Assembly: GCA_022495995.1 (NCBI GenBank) | Contig: JAFEMH010001365.1 | Coordinates: 422,176-486,175 of the forward strand | DNA from: Adenophora triphylla var. japonica | Taxonomy: Eukaryota; Streptophyta; Magnoliopsida; Asterales; Campanulaceae | DNA: 64,000 nucleotides | Reading direction: 5' to 3' | Shown: positions 1-10,629 of the stretch, in pieces | Position numbering within the stretch: the first letter of the stretch is position 1 | Layout of the letters: each line of letters begins with the position of its first letter | Position numbers and translations under genes: made by a program | Notes under the pieces: model-generated | Database searches by the model: none | What the model saw: only the letters and a program-made list of their open reading frames with translations | Told to the model about the DNA's origin: nothing

Positions 1-575
1 ACGGCTGATACATGTTGAAACTCTAGCTGGAGAGGGATAGAACTTGTTGACACGCCATGACAGATGATACTTGTTCTATCTCTTCAAACGGTTACCTCTG
101 ATCAAAGGTACAATTTACATATGGTTAAAAGATTTTCATCTTTTCTAACGAATTAAGGTTTTGACACCTTCGCCTGGGCGCACGATTTCACACTTATTTA
201 AGTTGTGACCACTGGTTGTAACATTTTCATGTTACCTTCTGCTTATAACATCAACGTGTTATCTAATGAACAAGCAATTATTTATGAAAAACCTAAAATA
301 CTTCTTTAAAACTTAGAAATGTTTCCAAAAGATTTTTTGCAACTAGAGGACAAGTTGGATAAGCCAACCAGTTCCTTAAAACCTACGAAAGATTGGAGTA
401 CTAGACCAACCTAGTACTCCCAAACAAATTATTTTAGACTATTATGAGCCATTACATACCAAAATACCTTATTTTTGGGGACAGACCCCCCACTTGGTGC
501 CCACCAATGGTGCGGCAAATAAGCAAAAAATTGTTTTGTTCCTTCCAAACTACTTAAAAAAGTTTTAAATTGTTT

Positions 576-2399
576 TTAAACATTGTGGCCTGCTGCCGCC
601 GGTGGTGCATTTGGTTTCTCCCCATGATCATTTTCCTCAACTTGAGCTACCACTATGGTACTCAAAGCTTTATCAGTATCATCAACTAGAGTTTCAAGGG
701 CCATTGAGTTCACCTCCTCTCCATCTGCTGGTTCTCCAATATGGTCTTCTAAAGTTCTTTTCTCCTCCTCCAAATCCCAAGTTGGAGCTTGTCCGTTCTT
801 GTACTCCTCCATAAGTTGAATTCTGGCCTCCAGCAATGTCTTGGTAGCATTGAACTTGAAATGTCCCTTGGCTGCTTCAAGCTCTTTCATATGAGCTTCA
901 TTCTCAGCACGAACAACTTCCACTTCCTTCCCCAAAGTCTCAAAATCTTTCTTCAATTTCTCTACCTCACCAACATACTTTTCTGCTTCTTTCTTCAACC
1001 TCTCTACTTCCCCAGCACTTTTGGTGGCTTCCTTCCTTGATTCCGCAGCTTCATGACTACACTTTGCCGCCTTGATCTTCAGAATATTGACCAGGTCCAT
1101 AGTAGGACTCATAATTTCTGAAACCTGTGTAAAAGAAGTATTAATACTCTATCAACTCTTTGGTAAGATTCAAGGTCTCTTCGTTTTACCTCATTAACAA
1201 ATCTTGCTATCGCAGCTTTAAACTTCTCCCTTGTTTTCACCATATCATCACTTGCATCCGTGGCCTCAGCCTCTATCAACTTCCTTTTCTTCACTTCCTC
1301 CTTCTTCTTGGAGACATTCAAATCAGAAGTAGATGCCATAGACATAGGAGTTGGAGGCTTATTATCTCTTTTGGCAGTTCTCTTTGCCCTAACTTCAGCC
1401 AATAGGTCTGCAGCACTCACAGTGTCTTTAGATGGAGTAGCTGCAAAAAAGGGATATAAAATAAGAGCAACTTAAAAACATTAGAACAAATTGGAGATAG
1501 GCAAAGCTTTAAGATGTTAGGTAAACCTGTGGACATCTTGGAGGGATCAGGTAGAGCTTCTACAGGGTTAAGTTCTTGATCAGGAAGAGCTTCCTCAGGC
1601 TTAATTTCTTCTTCCGGATCTGCAACAAACAAGACTGGCAATGCTTTGAAAGACCTCACTAGTGGATCCAACTCGTAAATCTTTTTCACATTCTCCTCTG
1701 TTTTATCTTTATGAGCGAAAAGCACGCTCAGCTTAGCAACTAAGTCAAAGGAAATTCAGGGAATTAGTTAGCAGATTGTTAAGAAGCATTATTAGAATAA
1801 GAAAAAATATCTATACTACCTTGAGACCTCCACTTGGAATTGGCACCCTCCTCTGACACCAGAGTGTTTCTCCTTGCAAAGAAGAATTTATTCTTCCACC
1901 CTCTATCAGCAGGATCACTGTTATCATTCAAAAAAGGCTCTCCACCAGACCTAACCCTAAAACCAATCCCAAGGCCAAATCCCCTAAACTCGGTTGTGTA
2001 AGCAAACTCCTCTAAACCAACTTCCAACTCTGTTTCCGCACTTAACCTAACTAGGGTTTGAAGGCATCTCCAACCTTGTGGCATGATTTGGGCATAGTTA
2101 AGTTTTGAAGAAGCAAAAAACCTAGTAATTAAAGTTGGGAAGGGAAATTTTAGGCCAATGACAAAGGGATATTCAGGAAAGCACACCCAATCGGGAGAAT
2201 AGAATTCAGAGGTTAATTCGGGATGGGTGAAAAACTCGGTATCATACGACATTGCGTGGTTTCTCTTAATGATTTCTAAGTTGGCCGCAGGAATCAGACA
2301 TTTTTCCTTGTCCGGATTTTTCAACATATTTTGGGTTAAGAAATCCTCAGGCAAACCCTCATCGCTCTCGATTATACTCGCCACCTTCTTCCTCCCCAT
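576..2399 (-). CDS. Spliced antisense-ORF protein of a Tat-like retrotransposon (putative gypsy-type transposon domain)
   Basis: Four exons join in phase: 2399-1820, 1739-1527, 1440-1190 and 1124-576. All introns are GT-AG and the product is 530 aa. I chose the ATG at 2399 (MGRKKVASII) although the frame opens further upstream. The first exon resembles the plant 'putative gypsy type transposon' family (PF04195, Transposase_28): hydrophobic 'GLKFPFPTLITRFF', then 'LNYAQIMPQGWRCL', then 'WKNKFFFARR'. The C-terminal third is a lysine- and glutamate-rich coiled coil (roughly residues 355-430), followed by an acidic tail. Its function is unknown. It runs antisense to the host element, starting about 365 bp from the LTR. 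The open, correctly phased exons suggest recent constraint or recent insertion. Domain name is from memory of the family; exon phases were checked by counting. Confidence 0.6.
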
Positions 2400-2764
2400 T
2401 TTACAACTTAAGCAAGAAATCAGAGAGGAAATTGAAAAGAAAATGAAAAACTCACCGGAGGTTCCTACTTGATTCTTTCTCCGATCTCCTTCCTTGGTTC
2501 TTCCTCTCGAAAATCTCTTTGAAAGCAACCCTTTTGATTCTATAAAAGGGAGAGTTGGGAAGGAGTCTTATTTATTAAAAGAGAAGTTGGCAGCGGTTGG
2601 GAGTCAAAACCATTATGACTTTTGCTTTGGAAAATTACTTAAACCGTCCCATCGTGTCCTTTTGCATTTAAAACTGCCGTCCCTTTCATCTGTTTTTGGC
2701 AAACTTTTTAAATTTTTTGTCTCTTTATATTCGTCATTTTAAATTCAAAAAGTTTTGGGGCAAT

Positions 2765-3323
2765 TGTTGGGCCCTGCGTTTTTCAACTTGTTTACAACTT
2801 GCATCTAACAACTTGGTACTAACAACTTGAGTTGTTCTATTACATCTTGATCATCTGCAGGTTGAGCTTTTGTTACGTTAACCCTATTTTTCAGGGAACG
2901 TGTCAAAGTAATTGAAGACCAATTCAACGACGTTTTCTCCATCAACAAACTGGCGAAGATATCTCAACCAGATCAACCTTTCTCCCGAGATTCTAGGCCC
3001 ATTATCTTCTTTGTAATTTAGCCGTTGTAAAGAGGTATAAAAGAGATAAAACACTTGTATTGCACACACGTCTTTCACTAGCTTAAGCTCCCTTCTGTAC
3101 GCTCATAGCTCTGTAATTCTCTCAATCTTTAGTAAACATTTGGTCAAGGAAGGTACCAAAACCTCCCGAGGTTTTATGCCGGCGAACAAGTTGTTCTAGG
3201 GCTTTCCTCGTAAAAATCCTTGTGTTCATTTCTATTCAACTTGATAATCATTGTAACCTGATTCATATCACTTTAGTCATTTTTCTTATCATCAAAGACA
3301 CTTGTTGAAATTTGACCAAAACA
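2765..3323 (+). repeat. 3' LTR of the Tat-like element
   Basis: The repeat starts with TGTTGGGCCC directly after a purine-rich tract and a plausible end is ...CAAAACA at 3323, giving a TG...CA boundary. A TATA-like TATAAAAG lies at 3035-3042. The partner LTR is outside the window, so the right border is a guess based on the CA dinucleotide. From 3324 to about 3600 I see only AT-rich non-coding sequence. Confidence 0.4.
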
Positions 3324-3604
3324 GTTAGTTTCGTTTGTTCGAGTATTGATGGATTAACTCGAACGGTGCAATTGTGTAAATGTTTGTTGTTTTTTCAACT
3401 GATTGAATAGTTGTGATTGTGGAGTACGATTTTTGTGGTTTTTAATTTGATATGTTTGTTAATTTATGTGTTTATTAGTTAATTGGTACTGTATTTGAGC
3501 TGTTATGGGATATTATGTCTGTAGATGAATAGGTTCTGTGCTTGGTGGGTATGTACGGGAAAGTATCTTGTGCTGCTCGTTTTTTGTATAGTCACTCTGG
3601 AATA

Positions 3605-5160
3605 AATGTTGTATTATACTACTGTTGTTTTTAATACTGTATCAGAAATATTGTTTTATACTATTGTTCTTTATAATACTGAATCAATAATAATGCATGA
3701 GAAATGTTGTATTATACTACTGTTCTTTATAATACTGCATCAGAAATGTTGTATTATACGGTTCTTTATAAAACTGCATCAAAATGTTGTATTATATTTT
3801 CAAAATGTTGTATTATATTCAGAATGTTGTATTATATTTTCAAAATGTTGTATTATATTCAGAATGTTGTATTATATTTTCAGAATGTTGTATTATATTC
3901 AGAATGTTGTATTATATTTTCAGAATATTGTATTTATATTGCTTATTACAAAATATTTTAATTGTCGTTGATGTAGTATTTCAATTGTCACTTGAAATGC
4001 GATCTATCAACATGAACTCATCTCTGAAATCGCTGAAGAAGTTTTGATGTTGTAGTTTGGATTTTCATTGGAATTGGTTTTGGGGAAAATGATCGTTGAA
4101 TTGATTTGGGGAAAAGAAGATGTTCTTTTTACAAGTGAACTTCCAGTTTTGCCCTATAAGACAAGCTCATAAGGCAAAATCATAAGCAAATAACAAATCC
4201 TGAAGCAGATTTCACAAAATCAAACACCAAAACCAAAATTAAATACTCGCAATTAGCTCAATCCATGCATAACAAAAAATCATGAAAAAAATTCAAAGTA
4301 ATCAACAAATAAATATATTCCTAGGTCATCGGAACAGTCAAATGTGAAACAAATACACAGATCTCACAACATTCTGATGCAGTATTATAAAGAACAATAG
4401 TATAATACAACATTTCTGATGCAATATTATTGATGCAGTATTATAATGAACATTATAATACAACATTTTTATGCAGTATTTTAAGATATTGTATTATTTT
4501 TAAAAATGATACAATATTTCTAATGCAGTATTACTGATGCAGTATTATAAAGAACAGTAGTATAATACAACATTTTTGATGCAGTATTATAAAAAACAGT
4601 AGTATAATACAATATTTCTGATGCAGTATTATAAAGAATAGTAGTAAAATACAACATTTCTAATGTTAAAGAACAGTAGTATAATACAACATTTCTGATG
4701 CAGTATTATAAAGAAAAAATAATACAACATCAGTAAAAAAATAATATAACATCATTAAAAAATAATACAACATCATTAAAAAAATAATATAACATCATTA
4801 AAAAATATACAACATCATTAAAAAATAATACAACATTCTTGAAAAAATGATACAACATCATGAAAATAAAATACAACATTTTTAAACTAAAACACAACAT
4901 CGTTAAAACCAAATACAACATCCTTAAAAAAATAATACAACATTCTTGAAAATATGATACAACATTATGCAAATAAAATGATACAACATCCTCAAAATGC
5001 TACATTCATAAACTATTTTGAATCTGTACAAATATCATACAACATCCTGCATTTCAGAATACGGCATCCTCTAAATAATACAACATTCATAAATTATTTC
5101 AAAAATATGATACAACATCCTGCATTTCAGAATACTGTATTTCAGAATATTGGATTTTAA
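3605..5160. repeat. Inverted arrays of hairpin-forming tandem repeats
   Basis: From 3605 to 3950 the motif ATGTTGTATTATA repeats in the plus direction, first in units of about 50 bp (3605-3780), then as alternating units of about 19 and 22 bp (3785-3930). From about 4370 to 5150 the reverse complement (TATAATACAACAT) repeats many times. The larger units fold on themselves, because GTATTATA and TTATAATAC flank a loop of about 10 bases. The two blocks are therefore arms of a long inverted repeat around a 400-bp spacer (about 3960-4370) with no gene. Open frames inside are repeat artefacts. A foldback transposon or a satellite that inverted are both possible. Confidence 0.6.
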
Positions 5161-5319
5161 GTCAAGAGAAAACAACTTTAAAGAGAGGAGCGACTAAATT
5201 TGTAAATAAGAGAGATGGAAAACAATACTAACCAATCTTGAGCAAAACACGCCAAATTATTTATAATTAAGTCATTATGTCGAATCTTGAGCAAAACACG
5301 ATGCTAATAAAATACTAAC

Positions 5320-5605
5320 CAATCTCTTGCCGGCGAATTGTAGTGGTTGTTTCCTGATCGCTGATGGAAGTGACGGCACCGGCGGCGTCTAATAAAGATA
5401 TCTCAGCGTTCAACTCGTTATTATCAACGTAAGCGTTTCTCAAAAGGCCATCGAGGGACATTGGTTCAAAATTAGTGGCGGTGGTGGTGAGAGGGCGTCG
5501 ATGCATACGATTGGTGAGGTCGGAATTGGAGGCCATAGAAGAACGTCGACGGATGAGATCCGAATTTCTGGAAGTGGATGAAGTCATGAGCTTGGACGAC
5601 GCCAT
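5320..5605 (-). pseudogene. Isolated first exon of an unrecognised regulatory-like protein
   Basis: A Ser/Arg/Thr-rich frame starts at the ATG at 5605 (MASSKLMTSSTSRN) and ends at a good splice donor (GAGATTG|GTTAGT) near 5320. The most conserved-looking stretch is 'FEPMSLDGLLRNAYVD', followed by 'ISLLDAAGAV'. It weakly recalls N-terminal motifs of group A bZIP (ABI5/FD-like) factors, but no basic region or zipper is present. Downstream on the minus strand lie only the repeat arrays, so any later exons were lost or displaced. A short direct repeat (ACTAACCAATCTTGAGC type) occurs at about 5228 and again at about 5273-5335. The assignment is weak. Confidence 0.25.
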
Positions 5606-5809
5606 CGGAATTCTAGGGTTCCGATCAATCAGATTTTGGGATTTTGTTATTGTTGCCAAAGGGGCATTTTTTTCCATAATGGATAAAATAATAAAGGACA
5701 TAACAAAAGAAACTTGATGGTCACTAATTTGTAAAAAAGGAACTTATGGGTCACTAACTCTAATAAGTAAGTTAGAAAATTTGGACATAAAAATTAATGA
5801 GTGCGTCTG

Positions 5810-6239
5810 GGGAGAAACGCGTTTCTCCGTCGCGTATGGAGAAACGGGGCTTATTATGTCGCGCGACGTAAGTAGCCAGTTTCTGGATATCCTTTACAAA
5901 GCTTCTGGATATCCAGAAGCTTTGAAAAGGATATCCAGAAGCTTTGTAAAGGATATCCAGAAATCAAGTATTTTTTCTGGATATCCTTTACAAAGCTTCA
6001 GGATATCCAGAACATTGAATATGGATATCCAGAAGCTTTGTAAAGGATATCCAGAAAAAATATTTGGTTTCTGGATATCCTTTACAAAGCTTCTGGATAT
6101 CCTTTTCAAAGCTTCTGGATATCCTTTCCAAAGCTTCTGGATATCCAGAAGCTGATGAAGTGATATCCAGTTTTTGTGGCTAGGTATGTCGCGCGACATA
6201 ACAAGCCCCGTTTCTCCATAAGCGACGGAGGTTTCTCCC
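5810..6239. mobile_element. Foldback MITE with palindromic internal repeats
   Basis: Left end 5810-5866 and right end 6187-6239 are inverted copies of about 50 bp: GGAGAAAC...GGAGAAACGGGGCTT...GTCGCGCGAC against its reverse complement. The left arm has an 8-bp extra piece. The interior (5883-6170) is made of GGATATCC palindromes joined by 'AGAAGCTTTG' or 'CTTTACAAAGC' spacers, so nearly the whole 430 bp can fold. No transposase is encoded. I see no clear target site duplication, so the superfamily is undetermined. Confidence 0.6.
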
Positions 6240-6790
6240 TAGATTTTGTGAAAATTAATTTATAGTTTACGTTTTAATTTAAGTGTTATTATATAATGGC
6301 TAGGTTATAATATAACCCTTACACGTTAATCTAGGTATTAAATAAATTCATCAATTATAATTATCTTTTACGTAAGATCTAAAATTGAATTAGATATTTT
6401 GAGGTTCATGCATTAAAAACTATCTAACTGCATCTAATTTTATCAAAAAAAATTATGATTTAATGCAAGACCTAAAATAATTTGTAAGCTAGAAAATTTC
6501 ATACATATAATTTAATCCATCCCAAAACAATGGTTTATTCTTGTCAACCGCTTGGAACAGAAGAGTACAAGAAAAACAAATTAAAATCGACCAAAATCTG
6601 TAGTAAATGGAACACCTCTTATAGAAGTAACCAATTTTGTTAAATTATTGGAGAACAAAGTGAGAACAGGAAAAACAGAAGAAATAGACTATAATTAAGA
6701 AGTCCAAATTGCATTACAGATCAATAATCAGTAAAACATAGGTGCAGACATAATAAAACAACAAGATACAGGTCAGAGATCCACCAGTTC
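6240..6790. other. Intergenic, 3' flank of the F-box gene
   Basis: AT-rich sequence with no coding potential or repeat that I can recognise. It probably includes the 3' untranslated region of the minus-strand F-box gene that ends at 6791. Confidence 0.4.
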
Positions 6791-7953
6791 CTAGAAATGG
6801 TGACTCGGGTAATGAAATTTAAGGTTTATTTCCTCAAACTTGAAAATGGTTATGTCAGCAGAAAGACTCTTGATCTCATCATCTAAATTGAAACCCAGCC
6901 AAAAGCCAGCATCAAAGTACAGAAGTTTCTTGCACCCTTCCAGAATTGTCACCAAATTACTCCGTTTAATATATGAACTCCTAAAAGAGAGGAATTCAAT
7001 ATTTGGGAGCAATTTGGAAATAGCATTTGCTTCACTTTCACCAACGACTGCCACTAAATAAGTTAGTGATACAAATTTTTTGCAGTGGGCACTAATTTCA
7101 GGAATAACCTTTTCCAACATAAAACATCTACCAATTACCAAAGACTCCAAGTTATTCCATTTGCATATTACACTCGAAAGCACTAGGTGTTTATGTATGA
7201 TATCATATTCTGGACCTAGTGGTAAGACCAGCCTCTTCAAACACGGACATCTAAACCAAAAATGTTAAAAAAAAATAAAAAATAATAATACATTAGTTAA
7301 GTTCAAGATTACATAATTGAAGGGATTCAGGAAGAAAAATAAATGTTACCACCTCCATACCACTACATGAGTGTCTCAATTTTCAATTAGGAACATTTTT
7401 GAAAATGTTACTTTCAAATAAATCGATGGCAAATATGTTTAAATACTTTTGCTATTCGTATTAATTTTGCAAAACATAATGAAATATGAAAAGAAAAAAA
7501 AACATTTAGCAAGAAAAATCAGTAAAATAAACATTTATTATGTGACATATTTTCTAGAAAATGTAATACCTTAATAAGATGTTAAGAAACATACCCTTCA
7601 CCAATAGAATTTAGTGCTTCCTGTGTCAATGGAAAGTATAGAGGAAACACAACAACATTGGCACATCCATGGCTACGACGGATCGCAAAATTAACACATG
7701 AGGTGTAATCATTATACCAAAGTTCCAGCAAATCTTCAGGAGCATAATAACCCCCAAAGGGTCTACAACTCACGTCGTCTGGAAAGAAGAGAGATTGCCA
7801 GCATAGAGGACTCAGAGTGGCTTTGTACCATGACTTGCATACAAATTGTGCTCCTTCCATCAGCGACAGCACTCCAACTCTTGAAAGTATATCCACCAAA
7901 CAGTCAAGGGGCAAGTTTTCCCATTTCCGATCACCCATCTGATCGATAAACAT
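6791..7953 (-). CDS. F-box/LRR protein, SKIP19/FBL23-like
   Basis: Two exons, 7953-7595 and 7250-6791, join in phase across a 344-bp GT-AG intron and give 272 aa. The downstream ATG at 7938 (MGDRKWENLP) is the more likely start by family comparison, giving 267 aa. Residues about 8-50 form an F-box ('NLPLDCLVDILSRVG', then 'VCKSWYKATLSPLCW'). The rest carries short leucine-rich repeats: 'CPCLKRLVLP', 'WNNLESLVIG', 'HCKKFVSLTYL', 'LLPNIEFLSFRSSYIKR' and 'LVTILEGCKKLLYFDA'. This order matches the plant SKIP19/FBL23 family. Such proteins are expected to bind a SKP1-like (ASK) adaptor through the F-box and recruit unknown substrates to an SCF ubiquitin ligase. The frame is intact and the length is close to family members. 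The substrate cannot be inferred. Confidence 0.8.
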
Positions 7954-8198
7954 TCAAGAACCTTGTTTGATGCTTTAATATTTGAAGATCACAAAAACAC
8001 ACATATATATGGAGATTTTGATTTCTGAAAGATCAGCTTAAAGAGGGATGAACTGAAAGGTTGGAAACACAGAAAGTTGGAAATCGAACCGTCTGTACTC
8101 TTATCTGTTACCAAGACGGTTTGACTATTGACATTACTCCATATTTAATTTGACTGTTTTTCTCAAGGTTAAATGATCCACAAATTAACCCTTAGACT

Positions 8199-8452
8199 TC
8201 TAAAACTGTGATGTCAACTTTTAGTAGGTTGAATTCGAAACTATCATAGATGCCTACAACTTTTTGTTTGTTTCCTACTCCTCTTTATTCATGATTGTTA
8301 AATGTTTCTTTGCGAATGATTATATTAGGGAAGCCTATCATTGTTATGTAGCGTCATTTTTTTAATATTTATTAATGCAATTAAATGTTATTTGCTTTTA
8401 AAAAGTGGAAGCGTTTTAGCGAAAGAGATCGATAATACATGTGCTTTGAAAT
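8199..8452. repeat. Segmental duplication, copy 1 (uninterrupted)
   Basis: This stretch, starting TCTAAAACTGTGATGTCAAC and ending near GATAATACATGTGCTTTGAA, reappears at 8503-9522 broken by three insertions. It serves as the empty-site allele for each of them. No gene is present between the F-box gene and 10 kb. Confidence 0.75.
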
Positions 8453-8599
8453 TAGAGTAAAATTTTGGTTTGGGTGATAATTGAAGTTGATAGTTATATC
8501 GTTTCTAAAACTGTAATGTCAACTTTTAGTAGGCTGAATTCGAAACTATCATAGGTGCCTACAACTTTTTGTTTGCTTCCTACTCCTCTTTATTCATGA

Positions 8600-8790
8600 C
8601 TAGTAAAATTTCGTGTCCGAGTACACGTGTTTTTTTTTTTGTTTTTTTGTTATTTAAAAAAAAAAAAAATTTACAGGGCAAAATGGGAAAGGGACAACTT
8701 AATGAGGGCAAAATGGAAAATTTGGCATTTGAAACTGTTCATTATACTATTCACATGACTGAGATGGCATGTTGTGATTTATATTATAAA
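8600..8790 (-). mobile_element. Short non-autonomous Helitron-like insertion
   Basis: On the minus strand this piece ends in CTAG preceded by a hairpin (CGTGTactcggACACG), which is the known Helitron 3' end form. It is inserted between A and T with no duplication: copy 1 reads CATGA-TTGTTAAATG where copy 2 has the insert. The other end (TTTATAAT on the minus strand) lacks the usual TC start, so the 5' end is atypical or truncated. Confidence 0.5.
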
Positions 8791-8825
8791 TTGTTAAATG
8801 TTTCGCAAATTTGGGAATGATTATA

Positions 8826-9102
8826 CTCCCTCCGTCCCAACAATTGCTTCCCCTTTTTTAAAAATTACGCAAATTAAGGAAATGGGAGGGAAGTAAAGAT
8901 GTTGTGAGTGTAATTTGAAAATAGGAGAGAGAATGAGTGGAGGGAATAGTAAATTATAATAGTGTTGCGAGTATTAAAATAATGAGGAGAGAGAATGAGT
9001 GGAGGAAATAGTAAAAATTCCTTTGCCAAAAAAGGAAAGTGGAAGCTATTAACGGGACACCCAAAATGGCAAAATGGGAAGCTACTATTGGGACGGAGGG
9101 AG
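8826..9102. mobile_element. Stowaway-type MITE
   Basis: The terminal inverted repeats are CTCCCTCCGTCCC and GGGACGGAGGGAG, flanked by TA at 8824-8825 and 9103-9104. Copy 1 of the local duplication shows the same site with a single TA, directly confirming the insertion. No coding capacity; it would depend on a Tc1/mariner transposase in trans. Confidence 0.9.
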
Positions 9103-9147
9103 TATTAGGGAAGCCTATCATTGTTATGTAGCGTCATTTTTTTAATA

Positions 9148-9436
9148 CTCCCTCCGTCCCGGCAGAAGCGTCACCATTTTTAGTCCGGCACGCAAATTAA
9201 GGAAATAGGTGAAAAGAAAAAATGTTGTGAGTGTAATTTGAAAATAGGAGAGAGAATTAGTGGAGGAAATAGTGAATTTAAAAAGTGTTGTGAGTGTAGA
9301 GGAGAGAGAATTAGTGGAGGGAATAGTGGATGGGATAATAGAATATTAATAAAATATTTCCTTTTTAGGAAAGGTGACGCTTCAAACGGAACGCCATTTT
9401 GGGTAAAAAGTGACACTTCTAGCGGGACGGAAGGAG
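9148..9436. mobile_element. Stowaway-type MITE
   Basis: It has CTCCCTCCGTCCC at the left and GGGACGGAAGGAG at the right, with TA duplications at 9146-9147 and 9437-9438. The empty site is seen in copy 1 (TTTAATATTTATTAATG). Interior includes two direct 'GAGAGAGAATTAGTGGAGG' blocks. Confidence 0.9.
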
Positions 9437-9540
9437 TATTTATTAATGCAAGTACATGTTATTTGATTTTTAAAAATGGAACCATTTTAGAGAAAGAGAT
9501 CGATAATACATGTGCTTTGAAATGTTAGATAAAAAAAATA

Positions 9541-9811
9541 CTCCCTCCGTCCCACCTTATTACAAACCATTTTTCCAAGCACGATAATTAAGAAATATTA
9601 TTAAGATAATGAAAATGTGTGGTAGAAAATGAAGAGAGAGAATGAGTGGAGTTAGTTGAATAAATTGTGTGGTAGGAAATGAAGAGAGAAAATGAGTGGG
9701 TGGGATAGGATGAATATAAAATAATAAATTTATTTCCATTTTGGGCAGTTTGTATTCACGTGGGACGGACCAAAAAGGAAATAAGTTTGTATTCACGTGG
9801 GACGGAGGGAG
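9541..9811. mobile_element. Stowaway-type MITE
   Basis: Ends are CTCCCTCCGTCCC and GGGACGGAGGGAG with flanking TA. The right end is partly duplicated, because TTTGTATTCACGTGGGACGGA occurs twice within about 40 bp. The region 9812-10087 that follows is AT-rich and shows no gene. Confidence 0.8.
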
Positions 9812-10087
9812 TAGTTGTTATCCAGACAATTTTTTTAAAAAAAAAAAAATTGCACCTGTATTCATGCTATAAATTAATTATTATACCATTATTGTAATCA
9901 TAAGTATGAGTGTACTTAAAATTTATGGGCGTAAATAGCAACACTCTTCTGATTTTTTAAATTGTATAAATAAAATTGATAGTTAACAATTAAAATCGTA
10001 AATATGAATGTGCAATGGGCTGAGGTCTTTTATGGACGAACTGAAATGTTTTAGTAACGATCTAACAATTGAACTCATATATATTTG

Positions 10088-10434
10088 AACGGAATATAAT
10101 TCTAAACCTAAATTAGATGAAGATTCACTCTCCTAATACAATTCAGCTATGAAACTCCTATTTTTGGAGGACACATCACTTGAAAGCTATAATTAAGGGT
10201 CAAAACCCTCACACAAATGAGACATTGAAACACCCTCTCAATACTATAATACGTCTTTCCTTCCGATTTATATCATCTCCATATACAGATCCGGAGGGTT
10301 TGCGCGGGGGTAACTCCCCGCGCGCACCCTAACGGTGTTTGTTTTGCAGATCCATTCGTCGTTCGTCCCGGAATTCAACGCCGCGTTCCCGACTGATCAG
10401 GTACCCCCGGTACCGCTCATTTTTTACTGCATCA
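10088..10434 (+). repeat. 5' LTR, internally deleted
   Basis: This repeat matches 14649-15123 but lacks about 128 bp just after AATATAATTC. The missing part includes the TATAAAAT present in the right LTR (14672-14679). The 5' LTR thus seems to have lost its core promoter, so this copy is unlikely to be transcribed from it. Confidence 0.65.
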
Positions 10435-10437
10435 GTT

Positions 10438-10455
10438 TGGTTTCATTGCCGGGAA
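10438..10455 (+). other. Primer-binding site like tRNA-Asp
   Basis: TGGTTTCATTGCCGGGAA lies 3 nt after the left LTR. It matches the complement of the plant tRNA-Asp 3' end (TGGCGCCGTTGCCGGGGA) at 13 of 18 positions, with most mismatches C-to-T or G-to-A. A tRNA-Asp primer is typical of several Ty3/gypsy groups. Confidence 0.5.
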
Positions 10456-10528
10456 AGAAGACTAACACATGGCGAACGACGGACGGACAAATTCTAAAGC
10501 CAATGATAGCAAGAGAGGAAGCTACGTT

Positions 10529-10530
<2 letters not shown>

Positions 10531-10572
<42 letters not shown>
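10531..10572 (+). repeat. (CT)n microsatellite
   Basis: About 20 CT dinucleotides in a row. It lies in the leader of the LTR element just upstream of the viral-like segment and produces a spurious Leu-Ser run in an open frame. Confidence 0.95.
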
Positions 10573-10573
<1 letters not shown>

Positions 10574-10629
10574 ATATCTGTGTTTTTATATATATTTTAT
10601 TTTATTTTATTTTTGTTTGAGCTAATCAT

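Larger units (their letters stand above)
1..3323 (+). mobile_element. Right part of a Tat-like Ty3/gypsy LTR retrotransposon
   Basis: A plus-strand element is inferred from a 3' LTR at 2765-3323, a purine-rich tract with a G run just before it (about 2750-2762), and an antisense gene between them. Tat-lineage Ty3/gypsy elements are known to carry additional antisense ORFs between pol and the 3' LTR, which fits this layout. Gag and pol would lie left of the window and are not seen. Positions 1-575 hold no convincing gene; they contain a 10-bp-stem hairpin at 395-420. Confidence 0.5.
8503..9522. repeat. Segmental duplication, copy 2 with three insertions
   Basis: Copy 2 is collinear with 8199-8452 but interrupted at 8600-8790 (Helitron-like), 8826-9102 and 9148-9436 (both Stowaway-like). 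Removing the three insertions restores the order seen in copy 1. Confidence 0.75.

Noticed and set aside
3606..4047. Several overlapping open frames of 85-121 codons
   Set aside because: They are Tyr/Ile/Leu/Cys-rich readings of the TGTTGTATTATA tandem repeat in different frames.
5320..5605. ABI5/FD-like bZIP transcription factor gene
   Set aside because: Only a faint N-terminal similarity; no basic region or leucine zipper in the window, so kept only as an unassigned exon.
10469..10620. N-terminal extension of the RdRp-like frame with a long Leu-Ser run
   Set aside because: It is translation of a (CT)n microsatellite in the element leader; the viral-like sequence starts at about 10629.
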